Of a stretch of DNA of 64,000 bases, positions 1 to 9,950 are shown one piece after another. Positions within the stretch are counted from its first letter, which is position 1; the number at the start of each line of letters is the position of its first letter. This stretch comes from Maribellus maritimus (GTDB lineage Bacteria > Bacteroidota > Bacteroidia > Bacteroidales > Prolixibacteraceae): the NCBI RefSeq assembly GCF_022267315.1, contig NZ_JAIKLE010000016.1, forward strand, positions 93,912 to 157,911, written 5' to 3'. A program made the translations under genes and the position numbers. The notes below the pieces were generated by a model that made no database searches, had not been told where the DNA came from, and saw only the letters and a list, made by a program, of their open reading frames with translations.

Positions 1-62
1 AAATGCCCCGCAAAGTTAAAATTTTATCTCAAATTATTGGCTAAAAGATTTTTAGTGTAAAA

Positions 63-126
63 AAGCAATACAGGCAACCAACCGCCACAAACTCGATCAT
101 TTGTACCAATTTTATTTGGTTGCCTG
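63..126 (-). terminator. Likely terminator of the RND/ABC export operon
   Basis: An 11-bp perfect inverted repeat (71-81 paired with 116-126, loop 34 nt) lies just past the stop of the last operon gene. On the minus strand the stem is followed within a few bases by a T-run (tgctttttt). The loop is longer than usual, so this could instead be an mRNA 3' stabilising stem. Confidence 0.5.
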
Positions 127-158
127 CATTGACCGGAGTATTACCCCTTCATAGACAA

Positions 159-875
159 CTAAACAAACCTCTCCCGCTTTTGCAAATTAAAAAGGCCGTA
201 TAAAATAAATACAATTATCCCGACACCAAGAAAAATTCTGTTTTTTGATATTAACCCCTGCCAAATTACTTCGTTCAAATTGTCGGGTATTTGAAAAGGA
301 TTTAAAAATACATTCCACTGTGTTCTTTCAATTACGTCCTGAAGTATTAGCAAGGCCACCCCTATTATTACCATCACAACGGCAGTTCCGTTTCCGTTTT
401 TTATTAAAGTAGAAAACATAAAAGAAAGTGCACCCATAAATACAATCGGGTACATGAGCTGGTAGGCCATTTCAAAAATACTAATGTCGTATAAAAGCAC
501 AGACGCCAAAGCGGCAAAAAAGTATATAATGATAAAAATAAGACTAAAGATCATAAGTAGTCTTACCAGCCATACTTTATACCTGTAGTTTGGAATTCCA
601 AACAATATTTCCAGCATTCGTGAATCATCATCATTCTGAATTCCAAAGACCGTCGGGTAAAAAATCAACAAGATTCCGGGAAATATCAGAAGTTGAAAAA
701 TGGTTCCTTCGCTAATACTTGCCCTATTTATAACTGTTTGGATGGCAAAAAACAGAAACACAGCCAATGCAGCTATCAAAAACCATATAAACTTATTGGC
801 AAAAATTATTCTCAGATTATACCGAATCATCTTAATAAATATGATCAGTCGGTTTCTAATATTTAAGTTTTTCAT
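159..875 (-). CDS. ABC-2 type transporter permease (small)
   Basis: A 238-aa membrane protein with about six hydrophobic segments (near residues 28-50, 60-78, 103-128, 138-158, 163-182 and 214-230) and a short charged N-terminus, as in ABC-2 permeases. It starts 12 bp after the stop of the RND-ABC fusion gene and is the last gene of the operon. It is the natural membrane partner of the ATPase domain at the C-terminus of that fusion, because no free ATPase lies beside it. The family assignment rests on topology, size and neighbourhood; I see no diagnostic motif. Substrate unknown. Confidence 0.75.
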   Translation of the reverse strand: MKNLNIRNRLIIFIKMIRYNLRIIFANKFIWFLIAALAVFLFFAIQTVINRASISEGTIFQLLIFPGILLIFYPTVFGIQNDDDSRMLEILFGIPNYRYKVWLVRLLMIFSLIFIIIYFFAALASVLLYDISIFEMAYQLMYPIVFMGALSFMFSTLIKNGNGTAVVMVIIGVALLILQDVIERTQWNVFLNPFQIPDNLNEVIWQGLISKNRIFLGVGIIVFILYGLFNLQKRERFV

Positions 876-887
876 TTGCTTTCAGTT

Positions 888-3800
888 TTAAACGAAATCT
901 TTTAGTAAGCACAAGTAAGCATCTTCAAGATGCGGAGGCACGTTTACTGCATTTTCCGCTGGTTTTTCTTTTGCGAGGCAGCGAACTTTTATATTCTCAC
1001 CGTCGCGCATGTGGTGAACAATCATTTGTTTATTTGCAAAACTGTCGAACTCTTTTGCCGGAATAGAAAAATGCCATACGAAGTTGTCTCCCATTTTAAC
1101 CATATCGTTAGGCGTACCAAAGTATTTGAGATTTCCCCTGTTGATTACCGCTACCTGGTTACAGGAACTTGAAATATCTTCAATAATATGTGTTGAGAAG
1201 ATTACAATCCTTTCCCTGCTTAACTCAACAAGCAGGTTACGGAATCGTATTCTTTCCCTTGGGTCAAGACCTGCGGTAGGTTCATCAACAACAAGAATCC
1301 GAGGCAGGTTTAGAAGAATTTGAGCTATACCAATTCTTTGTTTCATCCCACCGGAGAACGAGCCTATTTTATCGTCTTTTCTCTCAAACATGTGAACACT
1401 CTTCAGCACATACTCCAGACGCTCGTTTCTTATCTCCGTATCTTTGATTCCTTTCAAAATCGCCTGGTAATCCAAAAAGTCCCATGCAGACATATTTTCG
1501 TAAGTACCAAAAGCCTGTGGCAAGTACCCAATTAAGCCCTGCAATTCTTCCCTGTATTTCTGGGTATCCATTCCGTTGATCCATATCTTACCATAACTTT
1601 GTTCCAGGATGCCACAAACAATCCTCATCATGGTTGACTTACCGGCACCATTCGGACCGAGTAGCCCGAACATTCCGGTTTTTATTTCAAGCGATACACC
1701 ATTTAACGCCCTGAACGGTTTTTTCCTTTTTCCAATTATTGGTATTTGCCGCACAATCGTAAAGAATCCTCTTCGTAAACCAGCCATACGCCCGCTAATC
1801 CTGGCAATGTTGAGGTTTTTCTTTTGAATGTATTCTCCTGAGGTATATATTACTAGTAACAATAGCCAAATTATAGCCACAAAAATTACCATTCCCAGAT
1901 TATCCCACCGTTTAAAGAAAATAAACAAAAACAATAATGGAGTAAGCCAGTAAATAAGATTTTTAACGATTCGGTTTATTTTAAGATATACAGGTTTTGA
2001 TGTAGATTCATATTTATTAATCATCACCTGGTTAAAAGGGACGTATAATAAAAACGAATAAAAGAAAACAACATGCGACATAACCCACATCCACAAATTA
2101 TTTTCCATATAAATAAAGGTGAAATAAACCAGGAAAATAAATAAGGGGAGCTGCCAAATGAGGTCATAAAAATCTCTTATGTGTTTATAATCCTTCGTCA
2201 ATCCGGCACGCTCACGAATTTTTTCACCCGATTTCCATTCACGAACAAACCTGTTGTCCCGATCATAGATCTTAACCAATCTCCTAATTCTAATCGTTAT
2301 CGCTTCTTGCTCATCAATCACTTTTGAGCTGGCCTGACGTAAGCTTGTCATAACAAAAGCAGTAATACCCGGAACTGCTATTATCAGTATCATAAAATCG
2401 AGTAACTGCCAAATAAAAGTATCAACTTCCAGATATATATATATTGAGCCAACAATAAATACAATCAGTTGTCCTATTTTTAGAGGCCAACTCAATGAGT
2501 TTATCCAGTCGATTGCATTCTCTAGACCTGCATATAAAGTCGGGATAAATATAAGTGTGAGTATTGTACTAAACGCCAAGCCTCCAATCACAGTAATTGC
2601 AAACGGAGCTCCAATAGCACCCACATATTCTGCCTGTCCCATTGCCAAAGGAAACATGGCAACGATTGTTGTAATGGCAGTAATCAAAATCGGTCGCACA
2701 CGAGAGAGGCCGGCTGTCATTAAAGCGCGAGACTTGCGATAACCTCTTTTACGAAGTATATTGGTATAATCAATTAATATAATACCGTTGTTTACAACTA
2801 CACCAAGCAAAATAAGAAAACCCATTAATGTATTGGCGTTAAATAAACTGTTCCCGGTAAATATCAATGCAAGGAATGAACCAATAGCCGCCAGAGGAAC
2901 GGAAAACATTAAGACAAATGGAGTTGAAAGCGACTCAAATACAGAAGCCAGAATCATCAAAATCAGGATAAATGCAGCCGCAATAAGGAAATAGAACTCT
3001 GAATATTGGTCCTCCTCATGAACGACTTCTACTGCCACCCCCGAAGGCAGTTTGTACGACTCAACGATTTGATCAATTTCAAGACGGTAAGCTTCCAAAA
3101 GGTCTTTTGATTGTTCTGCCTCTTCAACAAACTGGTAGCTTACTTCAATCTGTTTTTCCTGATTTACACGTGTAATCCTCGACATACCTTCATCGTAAAT
3201 CAATTCTGCCAGATCCTGCAAATCATAAGTTGCACCTTCTGAATTACTTATTTGCAACATTCGCAAATCGTCAATCCCTTTATCCGTTTCCTCTTCCTCT
3301 TCTCCTTCATCAAGCTTTTCCTTAATAACAATTTCATACTCCTCAGTTCCCTGTTTAAATGTGGCACCCGATGTAAATTCGCGCGAAAATGTTGAAAGTT
3401 CCGAAGTGATATTTCCTAAGTTAATTCCATAGTCGGTTAGAAGTAACTGGTTAAAATGCAAGTGAATTTCAGGTTGGTTACTGGAAACACTTAACCTTAC
3501 ATTTCGTATCGATTCCAAATCCTCGATATAATATTCCAGGTCTTCTGCTACACCTTTCATTATATCGAAATCTTCTCCTTTTATAATGATTTGTTCCTGA
3601 TTTGAGCCAATTCCTAAAAAGCGGCTAAAATTTTCGGTTCCACCACCGCCCATTCCACCACCTCCGCCGCGAAAGCTTGAACTGGATGTAGGTGCTGTTA
3701 AACTAATTTCTCCCTGTGATATATTATCAAACCGATCTTCGACATCGGACTTGATTTCAGCAACTGTACGATCGGCAATATCCTTATAATCCTCTTTTAA

Positions 3801-5612
3801 AACAATGGTTAATACTGCCTCATCTTCTTCAATTCTTGAACTGACATCTTGTTTTTCCTCCAGGTCTTCCAACCGGCTTTCTATTTCCTTAACAACTAAA
3901 TCTGTCTTTTCGAGTGTTGAGCCTGTCGGCATAGTTACATACACCGAGAATTCTGTCTCCTCTACTTCCTGAAGGTTACTAACGCTAATTGCCAAAACGG
4001 TAAATACTGTTATAAAGAAAACCACAATCGCACCAATTACTGTGCCTGCGGGTTTTCTCATACTCGACTTCAGTAAAAGAATATAAATTTGAATAATCCG
4101 GTTATTTGTTGTAACCTTTTCATAAAAAATATTGTGAGACGATTTTCCTCTCAGTAAGACGTGCGCTGCCATTGGAATAAGAAGTAACGCAACAAACAGA
4201 GAAACCATTAAAGTTGAGATAATAGAAACGCCAACGTGATTTCCAAGCAATTGAATCATGTAATCGGTTGAAAATACAAAGGGTAAAAATACGGTTACCG
4301 TTGTTAATGTTGCAGCAACAATTGATCTCCAAACCTCTTGGGTTCCCTGAACTACTGCTGTATCCGCATCGTAACGTTTCCCGGAAAGCCTGTAGATATT
4401 TTCCAGCACTACAACACTGTTGTCCAGCAACATCCCTATAGCCAGAACCAGTCCAACCAATGTCAAACTGTTTAGCGAAATATTAAAGGCATAGAAAAGA
4501 TTAAATGCTGTAAAAACTGAAATGGGTATTGCAAGAGCAATAAAAGAAACAATTTTCAGATTTTTCAGAAACATCCACAACACAAAAATGGCTAAAAGAC
4601 CTCCCACCAGTGCCAGGTTCATTATCTGGTTGATGTTGTCTTCCATTGTTTCGGCGGTGTTGGTTTGCACAACAATCTCAACATCCTTAACGGCAAGCTC
4701 GTTATTTAAACGCTGAATTTCTTTCTGCACAGCATGAGAAAGGTCGATAAGATTGGCCTGGGAATCGGAGACCAGAATCATCGAAACGGCATCCAAACCG
4801 TTTACCCTGCTTATCGTTTCTTCTTCTTTTACACCAAAATAAATATCGGCAACATCTTTAAGGAAAATTGGCCCGTCGGCAACAACAATATTTTCAATAT
4901 CCGAAACATTGTCATATTCAGCGGTTACATGTACAAAATATTGTTTTTGCGAATCATGTAAATAGCCGGCAAAAGTCCGTGCTGTTGAACTCTCTGAAAT
5001 AGCTCGTTGAATTTGAGAAGGAGTAATATCGTATGCCTCACAAGCTCCGGCATCGTATGTAACTTCAATGGATTTCTCCTTTCCGCCATAAACGGTAACG
5101 GAAGCGATTCCATCTATATTTTCCATTTCCGCCGTTATCTCCTCATCAACAATATTTCGAATTCGGTCAGTACCACCACTCCCCCGGATTTGTATTTCCA
5201 TAAACTGGTTGGTAAGCGACTCCAAATCAACCCTGTTTACGTTTACTATAAAATTCTCATCCAGATTATCAGTAACCTGCTGGATCTTTTCCTGTAGTTT
5301 CAAAAAAGTGTACTTAAAATTTACATTTTGTTTGAAATTTACCTGGATAGACGCCGTTCGGTTGTTTAAGGAGGATTCCATGCTCTCGATACCTTCCATT
5401 GTCCCAATTGCCCCTTCAATTGGGATTACTGCCTGGTTTTCCATATAATTCGGATCAACCTCCACCCTTGAATTAATGGATACAAACAGCATAGGGAGTT
5501 CGGCATTTGGCATTAACTCCACCTCAAGCCGCTGATAAGAGACATACCCCAAAAGAGTAAGTCCGGTAAACAGCATGGTGATGAATATTTTTCTGCTTAT
5601 GATGAATTTCAT
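888..5612 (-). CDS. RND efflux pump fused to an ABC ATPase domain
   Basis: 1574 aa, about 500 more than a normal RND pump. Residues 1 to about 1060 form an HAE-type RND permease: first helix near 10-27, periplasmic porter domains, a TM4 motif GMLLDNSVVVLEN in which the second proton-relay Asp is Asn, and the C-half motif VVVNNGIILIDY. A Gly-rich stretch (GGGGGMGGGG) lies near residue 645. Residues about 1070-1270 add six hydrophobic helices. Residues about 1285-1510 are a complete ABC ATPase: Walker A GPNGAGKST (Lys1325), Q-loop YLPQ, signature FSGGMKQR, Walker B VVDEPTAGLD (Asp1443, Glu1444) and switch STHIIED. Twelve RND helices plus six keep the ATPase in the cytoplasm. The domain closely resembles the free ATPase at 14832-15725, suggesting an intra-operon duplication. 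The reading frame is open throughout. The mechanism is unknown. The downstream ABC-2 permease may be served by this ATPase. Confidence 0.9.
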   Translation of the reverse strand: MKFIISRKIFITMLFTGLTLLGYVSYQRLEVELMPNAELPMLFVSINSRVEVDPNYMENQAVIPIEGAIGTMEGIESMESSLNNRTASIQVNFKQNVNFKYTFLKLQEKIQQVTDNLDENFIVNVNRVDLESLTNQFMEIQIRGSGGTDRIRNIVDEEITAEMENIDGIASVTVYGGKEKSIEVTYDAGACEAYDITPSQIQRAISESSTARTFAGYLHDSQKQYFVHVTAEYDNVSDIENIVVADGPIFLKDVADIYFGVKEEETISRVNGLDAVSMILVSDSQANLIDLSHAVQKEIQRLNNELAVKDVEIVVQTNTAETMEDNINQIMNLALVGGLLAIFVLWMFLKNLKIVSFIALAIPISVFTAFNLFYAFNISLNSLTLVGLVLAIGMLLDNSVVVLENIYRLSGKRYDADTAVVQGTQEVWRSIVAATLTTVTVFLPFVFSTDYMIQLLGNHVGVSIISTLMVSLFVALLLIPMAAHVLLRGKSSHNIFYEKVTTNNRIIQIYILLLKSSMRKPAGTVIGAIVVFFITVFTVLAISVSNLQEVEETEFSVYVTMPTGSTLEKTDLVVKEIESRLEDLEEKQDVSSRIEEDEAVLTIVLKEDYKDIADRTVAEIKSDVEDRFDNISQGEISLTAPTSSSSFRGGGGGMGGGGTENFSRFLGIGSNQEQIIIKGEDFDIMKGVAEDLEYYIEDLESIRNVRLSVSSNQPEIHLHFNQLLLTDYGINLGNITSELSTFSREFTSGATFKQGTEEYEIVIKEKLDEGEEEEETDKGIDDLRMLQISNSEGATYDLQDLAELIYDEGMSRITRVNQEKQIEVSYQFVEEAEQSKDLLEAYRLEIDQIVESYKLPSGVAVEVVHEEDQYSEFYFLIAAAFILILMILASVFESLSTPFVLMFSVPLAAIGSFLALIFTGNSLFNANTLMGFLILLGVVVNNGIILIDYTNILRKRGYRKSRALMTAGLSRVRPILITAITTIVAMFPLAMGQAEYVGAIGAPFAITVIGGLAFSTILTLIFIPTLYAGLENAIDWINSLSWPLKIGQLIVFIVGSIYIYLEVDTFIWQLLDFMILIIAVPGITAFVMTSLRQASSKVIDEQEAITIRIRRLVKIYDRDNRFVREWKSGEKIRERAGLTKDYKHIRDFYDLIWQLPLFIFLVYFTFIYMENNLWMWVMSHVVFFYSFLLYVPFNQVMINKYESTSKPVYLKINRIVKNLIYWLTPLLFLFIFFKRWDNLGMVIFVAIIWLLLLVIYTSGEYIQKKNLNIARISGRMAGLRRGFFTIVRQIPIIGKRKKPFRALNGVSLEIKTGMFGLLGPNGAGKSTMMRIVCGILEQSYGKIWINGMDTQKYREELQGLIGYLPQAFGTYENMSAWDFLDYQAILKGIKDTEIRNERLEYVLKSVHMFERKDDKIGSFSGGMKQRIGIAQILLNLPRILVVDEPTAGLDPRERIRFRNLLVELSRERIVIFSTHIIEDISSSCNQVAVINRGNLKYFGTPNDMVKMGDNFVWHFSIPAKEFDSFANKQMIVHHMRDGENIKVRCLAKEKPAENAVNVPPHLEDAYLCLLKDFV

Positions 5613-5727
5613 GTGCCCTATGATTTTTTAAATTTTACATGAAACACACGGAACCCGCCAACAATACATTTTTCTTTTTTTTGATGATATTTAATTCCGG
5701 CTCGTTTCATCCTTAGAATTTATGAAA

Positions 5728-8700
5728 TTAAACTTGCTCAACCGCAGTCTCTTTTTTATTTGTGAACAATCCCTTAAATCTGTCTAATACGTCGTACACA
5801 CAAGGAATAACAACTAATGTTAACAGGGTTGATGTAACCAAACCTCCGATAACAGCCATTGCCATTGGAGACCTGAGTGAAGCACTCTCTCCAAAACCTA
5901 TGGTAAGCGGTAGCAATGCCAGGATTGTAGTCAAACTGGTCATAATAATCGGTCGGATTCGTTGCTGGCCGGCCAATAAAATTGCATCCTTTCGGGTTAC
6001 ACCTTCGCGTATTAACTGGTTAATGCGATCAACCAAAATAATAGAATCGTTTACAGCAATACCTACCAGCATAATCACACCAATTATGGCCATTATATTC
6101 AGGGTTTTCCCTAATAAAAAGAATGTGATTATACTTCCTACCACCGCCAGCGGAATTGTTAATAAAATAGTAAACGGGTGAATAAGTGATTCAAACTGTG
6201 AAGCCATTACCATATATACCAATATGATTGATAGCAACAGGGCGAAACCAAGGTTTGCCATCGAATCCTGACGTTTTTCCTCTTCACCTGTTACTAAAAT
6301 CCTGTAATTCTGTGGCAGCTCAATTAAAGAAGTAGCCTCGCGAATTTGATTGGCCACATGGTCAAGGGCAACTCCCTTTTCCATTTGCGCAGTAACTTTT
6401 CCTATCCTGTTTTGATTTCTCCTAAAAATCTCTTTGGGAGAAACACCGTAAGAAATTTCGGCAATTTCATTCAAGCGGAACACCTGAGCTCCGGAGGTAA
6501 TGGTCAATTCATCAATTTCATTCAATCCTTTTTCAGGAATTTTAATGGTTATATCCTGCATTTCGCCTTCTTTTTCCAGCTCTCCGGCATTCATTCCTTC
6601 AAGTTGTTCCTGAAGCTGACTAATTACTGAACTTATATCAACTCCATACATTCCGGCTCGTACCCTGTCAACTTTAATTTCAACTTCGGGAGCGCCATTC
6701 TCTATGGAAGACTGAACATTAAACAAGCCAGACATTCCTGTCATCCTTTCTTTAACCTGAGCCACAATAGCTTCAATTTCTTCCATCTCTTCTCCTCTGA
6801 CTTCAACAACCACAGGAGCTTCATCGGTTCCAAGAATAGACTTCAATGCGCTTTCTTCTTGTGTGAATGTAGCTTCAAGTCCTTCAACACCAGATAAAAG
6901 TTTATCAAGAGTTTCAATTACAGTCTCTGAAGTAACTGTTGATTCTTCTTTCAAAATCACCTTAATTTCAGCTGTATTTTCGCCCTGGAAGACGGAAGTC
7001 TGATCGCTGGCTATCCCACTGGAAGGGCCTGCATGAGAATATATATTATCTAAATTCTCGCCCAAATACTCTGTAAGAATGTTTTCAATATTTTTTACCG
7101 TCGATTCAGTCCTGCTTAACTCTGTTCCCTCCTGAAGTTTTAAATCAACTGTAAATTCGCGGGTTTCGGTTTTGGGCATAAATTCTGTACCAATCATTGG
7201 AACAAGAAATACTGAACCTGCTACCAAAGCAGTTGCCAAAATAATAACCAACCACTTGGCTTTTAATATTTTTTCCAGAAAACGGCCATAACCACCAACC
7301 CTAACAGACTTTTGTTTCACAGGCATTTTTTTGTTTTTATAAAACCTGTGATACATCATAGGGATTAAAAAGATGGCAACAAAAAGTGAAGATATAAGAG
7401 AAAAAGCCACCGTCCATGCCTGGTCTTTAAACAATTCACCTGAAGCGCCGTGTAAATAAACAATTGGAAGGAATACTACGATTGTAGTAATTGTTGAAGC
7501 GGTAATTGCCCCTCCAACCTGTGAAGTCCCAATTATTGCTGATTCCTTGGCGCTTAATCCGTTTTCATGGTTTCGAAATATATTTTCCATTACCACAATT
7601 GCATTATCCACAAGCATACCAGCTCCGAGCGCCAATCCCCCCAAAGTCATTATATTAATAGTGAGGTGATTGAAATACATCAAATTAAATGTTGCAATTA
7701 TTGATATTGGAATTGCAACACTAACAATCAATGTAGTGCCAAACCGGCGAAGGAAAATAAAAAGAATAACGACCGCCAGTAAAATACCAAGTAAAGCTGA
7801 TTCTTCAACTTCGCCAATAGCCTGGCTAATAAATCGTCCCTGGTTGGTTACCTGGGTTAATTGATAGCCGGGCAGCGCTCTTTCAATATCTTCCAGTGAT
7901 TCATTGATTTGTTCTACCGCTTTAACTGTATTGTATTTTGTTTCTTTATAAACGGCAAGACCAATACAACGCTCACCATTTATGTGAACAATATTCTCAG
8001 GTTCTTTATTTCCAAAAGATACAGTTGCAACGTCTTTGAGGAAAACAGGAGCCATGGAAACAGTTGTTTCGCCATCGGCAACTTCGCGAACTGCTTTATA
8101 TCCAACAATTAAATTTTCGAAGTCTTCAGTGCTCTGAAGCATACTAACTCCCTTAACAATGTATTGCATTCCCATCTCACTAATGCTCCCTCCGGAAACA
8201 CTGGTATTGAAACTTTGGATGCGGGTGCTTATTTCAGCCATGGTCAGTTCCTGGGCTTCCAAACGGTAAGGATCGGTTTGGATTATTACTTCGGCTTCCT
8301 CCTGCCCTGAAAGTTCAACCTCGGCAACACCTTCCAACCGAACCAGTTCGTTACGGATATAATTTTCGGCGGCTTTTCGCAACTCATTCATATCTTTTAT
8401 TTCAGAATGAGTTAAACCAATAATCATTACCGGAGAAGTATTTGGATCGTGTTGGGTTATCGTCAGCTCGTCGATTTCTGAATTCTGGGTGAGCGTATTT
8501 AAAGCTTTTTGCAAATCGAGAAAGGCTTCATCCATGTCTTTATTCCAGTCATACTCTACGGTTATTTGAGCAGAACCCACTTTCGAAACAGAAGTAACCT
8601 GAATAACGTCTGACTGGCGAATGGCCAGTGCTTCGATATCTTCCACAAACTGCTTTTCCATTTCTTCCGGGGGGCGCTCTCCGGACTGGACTTCGACAAA

Positions 8701-8838
8701 AATCCGCGGAGAATTTAAGTCGGGGAACAAGTCAACACCCAGCTTATCAAACGAGATGTATCCAAGGAGAACAACTCCCAGAACGACCATCAGTATTGTA
8801 ACCGGGTAATTGACAGAAAATTCGGTTAATTTCTTCAT
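5728..8838 (-). CDS. RND multidrug-type efflux permease (HAE-1-like)
   Basis: 1036 aa, the normal length for an inner-membrane RND transporter. The first helix (near 12-30), two large periplasmic porter loops and twelve membrane segments are visible. The TM4 motif is GMLVDNAIVVMEN, keeping the first Asp of the AcrB Asp-Asp pair with Asn second. The equivalent of AcrB Lys940 falls in GIAVNDSIILVD and appears to be Asn, a variation seen in many Bacteroidota pumps. It follows the adaptor by 32 bp and precedes the RND-ABC fusion by 115 bp, the longest gap in the operon. It may pair with the fusion protein as a hetero-oligomer, as MdtB and MdtC do, but that is inference. Substrate not predictable. 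Confidence 0.93.
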   Translation of the reverse strand: MKKLTEFSVNYPVTILMVVLGVVLLGYISFDKLGVDLFPDLNSPRIFVEVQSGERPPEEMEKQFVEDIEALAIRQSDVIQVTSVSKVGSAQITVEYDWNKDMDEAFLDLQKALNTLTQNSEIDELTITQHDPNTSPVMIIGLTHSEIKDMNELRKAAENYIRNELVRLEGVAEVELSGQEEAEVIIQTDPYRLEAQELTMAEISTRIQSFNTSVSGGSISEMGMQYIVKGVSMLQSTEDFENLIVGYKAVREVADGETTVSMAPVFLKDVATVSFGNKEPENIVHINGERCIGLAVYKETKYNTVKAVEQINESLEDIERALPGYQLTQVTNQGRFISQAIGEVEESALLGILLAVVILFIFLRRFGTTLIVSVAIPISIIATFNLMYFNHLTINIMTLGGLALGAGMLVDNAIVVMENIFRNHENGLSAKESAIIGTSQVGGAITASTITTIVVFLPIVYLHGASGELFKDQAWTVAFSLISSLFVAIFLIPMMYHRFYKNKKMPVKQKSVRVGGYGRFLEKILKAKWLVIILATALVAGSVFLVPMIGTEFMPKTETREFTVDLKLQEGTELSRTESTVKNIENILTEYLGENLDNIYSHAGPSSGIASDQTSVFQGENTAEIKVILKEESTVTSETVIETLDKLLSGVEGLEATFTQEESALKSILGTDEAPVVVEVRGEEMEEIEAIVAQVKERMTGMSGLFNVQSSIENGAPEVEIKVDRVRAGMYGVDISSVISQLQEQLEGMNAGELEKEGEMQDITIKIPEKGLNEIDELTITSGAQVFRLNEIAEISYGVSPKEIFRRNQNRIGKVTAQMEKGVALDHVANQIREATSLIELPQNYRILVTGEEEKRQDSMANLGFALLLSIILVYMVMASQFESLIHPFTILLTIPLAVVGSIITFFLLGKTLNIMAIIGVIMLVGIAVNDSIILVDRINQLIREGVTRKDAILLAGQQRIRPIIMTSLTTILALLPLTIGFGESASLRSPMAMAVIGGLVTSTLLTLVVIPCVYDVLDRFKGLFTNKKETAVEQV

Positions 8839-8870
8839 GCTAATAAATTTTCTTTGTTACCGGTCACTTT

Positions 8871-9929
8871 CTAAAGTATAACTTTTACTTTCGAACGATC
8901 GCGCAATGTTTCATACCCGTCAATGATCAACCTGTCGTTAACACTTAAACCTTCCAGTACCTCAACCGACTCCTGATTTTGAAGACCAATGGTTAACCAC
9001 CTATCCTCGGCAGTGCTGTTACGCCCTACAACAAAAACATATTTTCCCCGGTTGCCGGTCATAATAATTTCTTTTGGAATGACTATGGTACTATCCTTTT
9101 GTGCGGTAATAATATCAGCCTTAACAAACATACCCGGACGCAACTTTAATTCTGGATTGTCAATTTCAAGAACACCTTTGAATGTTCTTGTTTCTGTACT
9201 GATAATGGGTGAAAGTTCGGATATGTGTCCGATCAATGTATCTTCACTAATTGTATAATTGGTAATTAAAGCTTCCTGCCCAATTTTAACATCTGAAATA
9301 TTTTTTTCAGGAAGATTTATTTCGAGATACATCTTGTTGTAACTCATCAAACTAACTACTTCTGTTCCTGATGGAACCAATGTTCCTGCAGTATAATACG
9401 GAAGATCAACGATAACTCCGCTAAAAGGCGCAACTACATTCATTTTGGCCAGTTGCAACTGGGCATTTTCGTAATTGTATTGGGCGGTGGTTTTTGATAC
9501 TTCGGAATTGCGAAGTTCATAAAGCGTTACACCACCTTTTTCATACAGTGATTTTTGTTTGTTGTATTCATCCTCTGAAATTTCGAGATTTAATTTCGCT
9601 GATTCTATAGCCACACTGTTTTCATACTCTTTATCTTCCAGACGCACAATTACCTGACCTTCTTTAACCCTATCACCAAGTTTAAAAGGTCTTCCTGTTT
9701 GCGGATTTGTCATTACACGATATTTTCCGCTCATTTCGGAACTTAGGGTTGTTTCTGATTTTGCGTTTGCTGTTCCGGTAGTGTTTATAAATTGCATGAT
9801 ACCTCCGAGCTTAACATTCTCTACCGACACTGGTGATGCCAATTCAGTATCAGCATTTTGTGATTGATTGTTACAGGAAATTATCACTGCGACAATTCCC
9901 AACATGAATAGTAATTTTATATTTTTCAT
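8871..9929 (-). CDS. Efflux periplasmic adaptor (membrane fusion) lipoprotein
   Basis: 352 aa. The N-terminus is a lipoprotein signal with lipobox IISC (Cys19). Then come a barrel-sandwich half (about 60-110), a coiled-coil hairpin (about 105-150, KSLYEKGGVTLYELRNSEVS), the second lipoyl half (VAPFSGVIVDL) and beta-barrel and membrane-proximal domains (GHISELSPIIS, LRPGMFVKADI). This is the HlyD/AcrA family order. The hairpin is short. It is the only adaptor in the operon, so it probably links TolC (9951-11432) to one or both RND pumps. Confidence 0.93.
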   Translation of the reverse strand: MKNIKLLFMLGIVAVIISCNNQSQNADTELASPVSVENVKLGGIMQFINTTGTANAKSETTLSSEMSGKYRVMTNPQTGRPFKLGDRVKEGQVIVRLEDKEYENSVAIESAKLNLEISEDEYNKQKSLYEKGGVTLYELRNSEVSKTTAQYNYENAQLQLAKMNVVAPFSGVIVDLPYYTAGTLVPSGTEVVSLMSYNKMYLEINLPEKNISDVKIGQEALITNYTISEDTLIGHISELSPIISTETRTFKGVLEIDNPELKLRPGMFVKADIITAQKDSTIVIPKEIIMTGNRGKYVFVVGRNSTAEDRWLTIGLQNQESVEVLEGLSVNDRLIIDGYETLRDRSKVKVIL

Positions 9930-9950
9930 TTTTGTTTGATTTTTCCTGGT

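Noticed and set aside
888..5612. Sequencing or assembly error joining two genes
   Set aside because: The RND end and the ATPase are joined by about 200 residues of continuous, well-formed membrane helices with no stop, shift or composition break. An error would not supply a plausible six-helix linker. Still listed as the main test in the findings.
5762..6181. 139-codon plus-strand frame
   Set aside because: It lies wholly antisense to the conserved RND pump (5728-8838). Its composition mirrors the opposite strand, and no domain is visible. The same applies to the other long antisense frames inside the RND genes.
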